A DNA stretch of 5,521 nt from Schaedlerella sp. (GTDB taxonomy: Bacteria > Bacillota > Clostridia > Lachnospirales > Lachnospiraceae): contig JAHHTO010000161.1 in assembly GCA_020024595.1 (NCBI GenBank), positions 1 through 5,521 of the forward strand. The letters are read 5' to 3'. A model generated the notes under the pieces. It was not told where the DNA came from. It ran no database searches and was given only the letters and a program-made list of their open reading frames with translations. A program made the position numbers and the translations under genes. This document shows, in pieces, positions 1 through 4,459 of the stretch (positions are counted from its first letter, which is position 1; each line of letters starts with the position of its first letter).

Positions 1-83
1 TGTACATAATCAGGTCTGTGTTGGGATTCAAACAAACACGCTCCCTTCTTTAGAAATTTGGATTCATTTACTCGCGCAAAATG
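1..83 (-). other. Possible start of another gene, or decayed coding tail, at the window edge
   Basis: A minus-strand frame is open from 83 to the edge and reads VNESKFLKKGACLFESQHRP and on, which looks protein-like. Within it an AAGAAGGGAG site (41-50) precedes a TTG at 33-35, giving a possible start MFESQHRPDYV. A second TTG at 29-31 gives MNPNTDLIMY in another frame. Neither has enough sequence to judge. Just upstream a different frame reads NKQTAQIVNDILRE before a TAA at 68-70. The options are a new gene with a TTG start, or a frame-broken fragment. Confidence 0.2.
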
Positions 84-85
84 TC

Positions 86-118
86 ATTGACAATTTGTGC
101 CGTTTGCTTGTTGTCAAT
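86..118. repeat. Inverted repeat at the end of the membrane-protein gene
   Basis: ATTGACAA at 86-93 and its exact reverse complement TTGTCAAT at 111-118 are separated by 17 bases. The second arm overlaps the stop of the membrane-protein gene. On the minus strand no T-run follows, so it is not a good terminator for this operon. On the plus strand five T (118-122) follow it, but no plus-strand gene is seen that would need it. Confidence 0.35.
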
Positions 119-659
119 TTTTATAATCTATATACAGGAAAAAAATTCTTTTTGTGATCAGAAGCAGCAGCATGATAATAATCAAGGCAAAAGAAAAAAT
201 GCCTATAGATATAACTTCCAAGGCTGTTTTGAAATTTAACGATGTAAGAATAATTGATAAGACAGCTGCAATTAAAGATAACAGCGTTGCTGAAACAATC
301 GATACAAAAGTTTCCTGAGTAACCTGCTTTTCAATTTTGTTTGGACTATCAATTTTGCTAACTAGAATAGCAGCAAACCCAAATAGGACTGTGAAAACGA
401 TTGAAAACACCGTGGTCAGCAATTCTGCCAGAGTCTTGCTTATGACTACATCTAGCCGGTAAACCAAAACCCATGACAGAATAGCCGGAAAAATGAAAAA
501 GCAAATGCAGTCCCACGGTGAAAATCTCTTCTTTTTCGCGTTTTTGAAAACTGCCAGTTGTTCTTTCAGAACAGCCCAAAGCCAAACTTTTCTGTTTCCA
601 AACAGCATAACACACAGAATAGCAGTTGCAATCAAAATCCAGATATTCTTATCCAGCAT
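114..659 (-). CDS. Small multi-pass membrane protein, candidate effector
   Basis: This is an integral membrane protein of about 181 residues with five likely membrane helices. Counted from the upstream ATG at 665, they are ~7-24 (IWILIATAILCVMLFG), ~51-70 (WDCICFFIFPAILSWVLVY), ~80-103, ~120-142 and ~148-177. A basic loop with KNAKKKRF lies between helices 1 and 2, and a charged loop with SKIDSPNKIEKQ between helices 3 and 4. There is no cleavable signal peptide and no enzymatic motif. Two starts are possible: the ATG at 665 lies only 3 bases after GGAGG, whereas the ATG at 659 lies 9 bases after it, so 659 is preferred. The gene then overlaps the 322-residue gene by 11 bases, the same overlap as hsdM/hsdS. 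A small polytopic protein coupled to a soluble partner is a common layout for membrane-acting phage-defence effectors, but I cannot place it in a named family. Confidence 0.85.
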   Translation of the reverse strand: MLDKNIWILIATAILCVMLFGNRKVWLWAVLKEQLAVFKNAKKKRFSPWDCICFFIFPAILSWVLVYRLDVVISKTLAELLTTVFSIVFTVLFGFAAILVSKIDSPNKIEKQVTQETFVSIVSATLLSLIAAVLSIILTSLNFKTALEVISIGIFSFALIIIMLLLLITKRIFFLYIDYKN

Positions 660-1617
660 TCTCATTCTCCTCCGCTATGATACTGTCATAATATTCATCC
701 GTCAGTGTTGTTAATGCCTTGATAAAGTCCTTCGTTTGGTGAAATTCTTTGTGCAAGCGCTCTGTAATGTCATAATTGCCTACAACAGAATCAAGGTCAT
801 TCCACCGAACTTTTTGTGATCGTTTCCCAATGCGAAGGATAATTTCCGCATCATTATAGTTCTCAGCATTAGGACACTCGTTTTTAATGCGGGCAAAGGC
901 GACCTTCTGGTCGATTTTACCCATCTGCAAATTGCAGATGATATCTTTGATTCGTCTATTTTCTTGTGACGCAAGATTAAGCCCTAAATCCTGTATCACT
1001 TCACGCTTTTCCCTCCTATGTACATTCTCTGCAATATCTGTGGATTCTATGTTGCGAACATACTGTAGTTGAAGTTTGGTGGGAGTAATATTTGTGTCTG
1101 TCGGAAGGAACGGAATATATAATTCCATATCCAATTTTATGCCTTTTTCCTTTAGCATTTTATTAGCAACTTCCAAAAACACACTTTTGCATCCAGATCC
1201 ACTTTGGCGATGAAAAACGGCGATTGCCGAATCTTCATTTTCATAGATAAAGATATTATGTTGGTAAAGTGCTGCACCGTCAGAGGCAAAATCATATTTT
1301 TTGCCAGTACTTGTTTTAACAACTCGAAATGGTTTTCCCTGCTTTCCAGCATAGGGAACGATTCTCCATTTATTAATACCATTTTCAGTTGTGCGAGAGT
1401 AAATATTTTCTTCAGGCAGCAAGATTGCCCTTTCGGAATGTTCTCCGATAGCCATATCGGAAGTGGCTTTACTAAAGTCTTCTATAAAGTCGGAGAATGA
1501 ATATTCAGGTGCAAGCCCTTCTTTTATCTTTTCTTGCAATTGTTCCTTGAGAGGATTATTTCTTTGTAAATAACTAAATGTACATTTGTATGCAGACAGC
1601 GTTTCTATTTTTGCCAT
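649..1617 (-). CDS. Uncharacterised soluble protein of 322 residues, partner of the downstream membrane protein
   Basis: I do not recognise the family. The protein has no signal peptide or membrane segment and appears mixed alpha/beta in the first ~190 residues, then helical. Visible blocks are GEHSERAILLPEENIY (58-73), a basic strand region WRIVPYAGKQGKPFRVVKTS (84-103), HNIFIYENEDSAIAVFHRQSGSGCKSVF (split by a tight SGSG turn, 120-147), and MELYIPFLPTDTNITPTKL (164-182). After a charged VHRREKREVIQ helix (199-209), the C-terminal region contains RIGKRSQKVRWNDLD and a long terminal helix. No nuclease, NTPase or methylase motif is evident. The ATG at 1617 has GAGGTG at 1625-1630, in which the TGA stop of the HsdS-like relic is embedded. 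Its end overlaps the membrane gene, so the two are translated together. Position downstream of a type I system and beside a membrane gene suggests a sensor or regulator in a defence pair; this is inference. Confidence 0.82.
   Translation of the reverse strand: MAKIETLSAYKCTFSYLQRNNPLKEQLQEKIKEGLAPEYSFSDFIEDFSKATSDMAIGEHSERAILLPEENIYSRTTENGINKWRIVPYAGKQGKPFRVVKTSTGKKYDFASDGAALYQHNIFIYENEDSAIAVFHRQSGSGCKSVFLEVANKMLKEKGIKLDMELYIPFLPTDTNITPTKLQLQYVRNIESTDIAENVHRREKREVIQDLGLNLASQENRRIKDIICNLQMGKIDQKVAFARIKNECPNAENYNDAEIILRIGKRSQKVRWNDLDSVVGNYDITERLHKEFHQTKDFIKALTTLTDEYYDSIIAEENENAG
666..673 (-). promoter_or_regulatory. Ribosome binding site that decides the membrane-protein start
   Basis: GGAGGAGA on the minus strand is a near-perfect site located inside the end of the 322-residue gene. 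Its GGAGG core is 3 bases from the ATG at 665 and 9 bases from the ATG at 659. The spacing favours 659 as the true start. Confidence 0.75.
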
Positions 1618-1623
1618 CAGTAT

Positions 1624-1631
1624 TCACCTCA
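1624..1631 (-). promoter_or_regulatory. Ribosome binding site of the 322-residue gene, containing the relic stop
   Basis: TGAGGTGA on the minus strand precedes the ATG at 1617; the GAGG core is nine bases from the start. The leading TGA is the stop of the HsdS-like relic. The same TGAGGT arrangement joins the intact hsdS to the AbiTii gene. Confidence 0.75.
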
Positions 1632-1727
1632 GTTTACAGTGACTTCGCCATTTAACAACAACGGAAGGGGAAGCCACAGTATTTTTTTATCTTTAAGTGT
1701 GTTGCTTGATATTTTATTCTGCCTGCT
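1629..1727 (-). pseudogene. Degenerate C-terminal relic of a second HsdS
   Basis: The minus frame between an in-frame TGA at 1728-1730 and the TGA at 1629-1631 reads TLKDKKILWLPLPLLLNGEVTVN. Its last part matches the hallmark HsdS ending; the intact hsdS in this window ends RDWLLPMLMNGQATVE. The relic has one extra residue between W and NG. The Arg-Asp of the LRDWLLP motif is not preserved, and no start codon with a ribosome site lies upstream, so it cannot make an HsdS. A neighbouring frame also reads protein-like (VDEAGRIKYQATHLK), and a run of seven A at 1682-1688 on the minus strand is a plausible frameshift point. The relic stop merges with the ribosome site of the next gene, just as the real hsdS stop does with the AbiTii gene. 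The match is about 12-15 residues long, so chance is unlikely but not excluded. Confidence 0.55.
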
Positions 1728-1814
1728 TCATCCACAAAGAAGCAAGTAGCTGAATTCAGTGGATTTCATAATTCTAATACTATGTGCCGAGATAACTCGA
1801 CGAATTCAAATTCA

Positions 1815-2213
1815 TTATACATCCTCTAAAACATCTTTGACTTCTTCCACTACTTTGTGTTTGATGAGGACAGTAGTGAGAATACCACGCACATCCATAC
1901 GCAAATGGTGCTGTATATCATCTGCCTTGTTTGGCGCATAATTATTGCGATTCGGTGACATTTCACCCAAGCGGTTTGCAACAGACTGAAGCTCATTGAT
2001 CAGAGGGTATTTTTGTCGTAAGGTTTGATTCAATTTGACCGCTTTCTGATGCAGTTCGAAATATTGTTCGGCCGACATCGGTTGTTGGTTCAGTGCTGAT
2101 AGCATATTTTCAGCCATCAAGATATCGTTAGCCGAACTGAGTTCATCAGCGGTGCTTTGTGCGGATAAAATCGTACGAGCGATACTTTCTAAGTTTTGAT
2201 TAAAGCAAATCAT
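1815..2213 (-). CDS. Hypothetical helical protein of 132 residues
   Basis: I do not recognise this family. The product is soluble with no signal peptide or membrane segment, and is probably almost entirely helical. The N-terminal half (residues ~5-42) is rich in alanine, serine and glutamine. The middle (~47-84) looks like a long amphipathic helix containing EQYFELHQKAVKLNQTLRQK. A loop with SPNRNNYAPNKADD precedes a final helix at ~108-131, which ends in acidic residues. The ATG at 2213 has a strong GAGGTG site at 2219-2224. The start overlaps, as ATGA, a TGA that closes the open extension of the upstream AbiTii frame. Its position between the AbiTii gene and an HsdS-like relic suggests it belongs to the AbiTii cargo, perhaps as a regulator, adaptor or antidote; that is inference from position only. 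The good ribosome site and clean frame argue that it is a real gene. Confidence 0.75.
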   Translation of the reverse strand: MICFNQNLESIARTILSAQSTADELSSANDILMAENMLSALNQQPMSAEQYFELHQKAVKLNQTLRQKYPLINELQSVANRLGEMSPNRNNYAPNKADDIQHHLRMDVRGILTTVLIKHKVVEEVKDVLEDV

Positions 2214-2217
2214 TTTT

Positions 2218-2225
2218 TCACCTCA
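2218..2225 (-). promoter_or_regulatory. Ribosome binding site of the 132-residue gene
   Basis: TGAGGTGA on the minus strand, followed by AAAA and the ATG at 2213. It fixes the start of this otherwise unrecognised gene and supports it being translated. Confidence 0.75.
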
Positions 2226-2244
2226 TCCATTATGATCGGTACGC

Positions 2245-2281
2245 TAATGTATACAGCAAAAGTCGGTTCTGCGATACATTA
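2245..2281 (-). repeat. Inverted repeat spanning the AbiTii stop codon
   Basis: TAATGTAT at 2245-2252 and its exact reverse complement ATACATTA at 2274-2281 form an 8-base-pair stem. A second 3-base-pair stem (CAG/CTG, 2254-2256 with 2269-2271) sits inside after a small bulge. One arm includes the TAA stop of the AbiTii gene. No T-run follows on the minus strand, so it is not a standard intrinsic terminator. It could be an mRNA structure modulating the next gene, a protein site, or chance in AT-rich DNA. Confidence 0.45.
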
Positions 2282-3184
2282 GACAATGATTTGTGATAAG
2301 TATTGTATAATTAGTCCACCAGCGACATTGGCACCGGCACCAATCAGGAAATCTTTAAGTCCTGTCAGAGCCGCTCTGATGATTCCCAACTTCTTCTTAG
2401 AGGCAATCTTCGCCTCAGCATCCTCAATCAATTCTTCTGCCGTTTCTCGATCTTCTCTGGAAAGCTGTTCCGACTTGATAGCTTCTTTGACATTCTTCAA
2501 CAACTCATTTGTCTGCTCATAACTAAACGAAATCGTATTATGATTTCCAGAAACAATCTGAGACTGCTTTACATTTCCATTAACTACGGGACCATAGTAA
2601 TTGTTAATCTGTTGTGGGACAGTTTTTGCTATGGTAGTTTCCTCCTGACTAAAACGCATACCTTCACCTAAAATTCCTTCATTTTCTAGTTTTATTGTCC
2701 ACTCTAAGATACAATTTTTTACTTTTTCAATAATGGATTTTAACAAATGTGAGCTAATATGCAAAGCAAATTGCATTGGGATTGGTGTATCAAATATAGA
2801 TGACAGTGCTTCCATTTGCCCTGCTGGAAATTGGTAGATAAATGAACTTCCAGAGCTTTGATTATACAATTCTTGTAATTCTCCAATTGGCTGCCACATC
2901 TTTTGTTCACATATCATCTGTTCGTATTCATCATCAAGACATTGTGCAGGAATCCATCCATGATAAGGATTGAATGCTTTAAGTGTTCCTTTTACATTTC
3001 GGTATTCGGGTATATCATTTCTTTGCGTATGTTTGTATCCGTTTAATTCTCTTTGAATCCAAGAATCGAACTCTGTTAACTTTAATTTGGCAGCAATCAA
3101 ATGTGCCTTTCGCAAAGCGTTTAGGATATCACAATCAGGTTTCAGCACTTCTTGCTGAAGATCCAAAACTAAACTTCCCATCAT
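2279..3184 (-). CDS. AbiTii-domain protein, probable abortive-infection component
   Basis: The first ~190 residues match my memory of the AbiTii domain, named after one of the two proteins of lactococcal AbiT: LVLDLQQEVL, then LRKAHLIAAKL, FDSWIQRELNGY and the IPEYR motif. Residues ~192-220 form a polar, glycine- and asparagine-rich strand segment (NNYYGPVVNGNV, SQIVSGNHNTISF). An acidic/basic helix follows at ~223-265. The last ~30 residues are hydrophobic (IGAGANVAGGLIIQYLSQIIV) and could insert into or lie on a membrane. The domain is linked to phage exclusion, but its biochemical activity is not something I can derive. The gene starts 6 bases after hsdS, whose TGA stop is part of the GAGGT ribosome site, so it is almost certainly co-translated with hsdS. 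Two adjacent ATGs exist (3184 and 3181); the second is better spaced. The frame stays open for 22 codons beyond its TAA stop, which is unusual. Confidence 0.85.
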   Translation of the reverse strand: MMGSLVLDLQQEVLKPDCDILNALRKAHLIAAKLKLTEFDSWIQRELNGYKHTQRNDIPEYRNVKGTLKAFNPYHGWIPAQCLDDEYEQMICEQKMWQPIGELQELYNQSSGSSFIYQFPAGQMEALSSIFDTPIPMQFALHISSHLLKSIIEKVKNCILEWTIKLENEGILGEGMRFSQEETTIAKTVPQQINNYYGPVVNGNVKQSQIVSGNHNTISFSYEQTNELLKNVKEAIKSEQLSREDRETAEELIEDAEAKIASKKKLGIIRAALTGLKDFLIGAGANVAGGLIIQYLSQIIV

Positions 3185-3193
3185 TCTACCTCA
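3185..3193 (-). promoter_or_regulatory. Ribosome binding site of the AbiTii gene fused to the hsdS stop
   Basis: Read on the minus strand the bases are TGAGGTAGA followed by ATGATG. The TGA is the hsdS stop and also supplies the first bases of the GAGGT site. The GAGG core lies 4 bases before the ATG at 3184 and 7 before the ATG at 3181. This makes AbiTii translation depend closely on ribosomes finishing hsdS. Confidence 0.75.
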
Positions 3194-4459
3194 TTCCACC
3201 GTGGCTTGGCCGTTCATGAGCATGGGCAGAAGCCAGTCACGGAGTTTTGTCAGTTCACGGTTTTCTTTTCTAAGCTCTTTCTGATTCTCCATGATAGGCC
3301 CATATATCGCATTGAAGCGCTTTATTGTAGCCTCATCAGCGATCGGAATAGGAAATGATGCACTGACATCAGGCTGTATTCTCTTGCGGCTACCTGTTGA
3401 TGAAATAGCTTTTCCTACCATATGACAATAAAATTCATCTGAGTTTAGAATTGCATAGCAATATGGTCTGCTCCAAGTATTTCTCGGCCGATATACGATA
3501 AATTCAGTGGAACAAATAGCGTTATTTGTATCACAAAACGGATCCCACAGGCGTTTAAACTGAGGATTTAACTTAGAGGTGAGAATACAATCCGGATAAA
3601 CCACATATTTTCCACTTTCTATGGAGTTTGCAGCTTCATATGCTGGCATTTGCCCTTCATCAAACGCCGGAATGCTATAATGCTCCATAATATTAGAGCC
3701 CAATTTTTGAGGATCAACTGATTTATTGTCAATCTTCAATATTGTATCAACTGTTCCAGTTTCCCACCCCTTTGGGATTTCACGCTTCAGCTGGTCATTC
3801 CAGATCATTTCGCCGCCGGAGGTGCGGTAGGGCTTGCCGTTTTCATCTGGGAAATCAAACTGCACAAACCAGTAGTCGTAAAGCGTTTTTGCCATAGATT
3901 TCAGCTCAGAGCAAATTCGTGAATTTAACTCTATTTTTTTATCAATCCCGGACAGCAAGGAAACGATTCTGTCTTGATAGTTTTTTTCGGGAATCTTGAA
4001 ATCTAAAGAACTAAGATAGTCGATGTTGATATTGTCTTGAATACTACCAGAAGCAGAATTTTGAATTGATTGACGGATATATGTGAAAATATAGTGCATG
4101 AACAATTCAGAAGTCTGCGATAAATCCGCAGTAAATCCAACTATGCTATCAGGAAAACACATAGGATACGAAAGGACTCCCGTTTCTGCTATATTGGCAG
4201 CAATTGTGATACACAAGGTTCCTGCAGGCCATAGCTTACTCTGAGCTAATCCAAATTCGTTATATGTTTGCTCATGATGCGACACATGAAGTACAGATGC
4301 CTTGATATCGCCAGTTTGAACCAGAGGATATACTCCTCCTTCAAATAGTTTAGGGTCATTTCTGGGGCGATGTTTAGATTTTCCCCTTGAAAATTGCCCT
4401 AAGTCTTTTAATTTTTTTGTACTCCAAGCCTTGTTATATTTGGTCAAATTATAAATCAT
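3191..4459 (-). CDS. hsdS: Type I restriction-modification specificity subunit HsdS, complete
   Basis: HsdS recognises the two halves of a bipartite target site and positions two HsdM subunits on it. At 422 residues it is full length for a two-domain HsdS. Target recognition domain 1 spans about residues 12-160. The central conserved helix follows at about 160-200 (SLLSGIDKKIELN, then AKTLYDYWFVQFDFP). A linker with GKPYRTSGGEMIW and REIPKGW leads to recognition domain 2 at about 232-372. The distal conserved helix at about 378-410 contains ENRELTKLRDWLLP and ends in MNGQATVE. The ATG at 4459 lies inside the hsdM end, with GGAGA at 4469-4473 nine bases upstream. The two recognition domains are dissimilar to each other, so an asymmetric target is expected; the target cannot be read from sequence alone. 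The stop is immediately followed by the AbiTii-domain gene. No frame break is seen, so the protein should be functional. Confidence 0.96.
   Translation of the reverse strand: MIYNLTKYNKAWSTKKLKDLGQFSRGKSKHRPRNDPKLFEGGVYPLVQTGDIKASVLHVSHHEQTYNEFGLAQSKLWPAGTLCITIAANIAETGVLSYPMCFPDSIVGFTADLSQTSELFMHYIFTYIRQSIQNSASGSIQDNINIDYLSSLDFKIPEKNYQDRIVSLLSGIDKKIELNSRICSELKSMAKTLYDYWFVQFDFPDENGKPYRTSGGEMIWNDQLKREIPKGWETGTVDTILKIDNKSVDPQKLGSNIMEHYSIPAFDEGQMPAYEAANSIESGKYVVYPDCILTSKLNPQFKRLWDPFCDTNNAICSTEFIVYRPRNTWSRPYCYAILNSDEFYCHMVGKAISSTGSRKRIQPDVSASFPIPIADEATIKRFNAIYGPIMENQKELRKENRELTKLRDWLLPMLMNGQATVE

Noticed and set aside
1204..1500. Plus-strand open frame of 98 codons opposite the 322-residue gene
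   Set aside because: Antisense to a well-supported gene with a strong ribosome site; cysteine-rich, low-complexity composition without recognisable domains.
114..1617. Kiwa (KwaA/KwaB) identity for the membrane protein and the 322-residue protein
   Set aside because: Sizes and layout are suggestive, but the order is reversed, the membrane protein has about five rather than four helices, and I cannot see DUF4868 features in the larger protein.
1750..1759. Ten-base palindrome CTGAATTCAG as an operator
   Set aside because: Short, AT-centred and isolated, with no nearby promoter pattern; expected by chance at this composition.
1788..1799. Small hairpin CGAG-ATAA-CTCG after the 132-residue gene as a terminator
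   Set aside because: Only a 4-base-pair stem with no following T-run on the minus strand.
1618..1814. A separate promoter for the 322-residue gene in the 197-base spacer
   Set aside because: TTGAAT and TAGTAT/TAGAAT-like boxes exist, but the spacing is 21 bases or more and no convincing pair is found; transcription from upstream is the simpler reading.
2286..2522. Plus-strand open frame opposite the C-terminus of the AbiTii gene
   Set aside because: Alanine/serine-rich antisense of a helical region; no ribosome site and no family resemblance.
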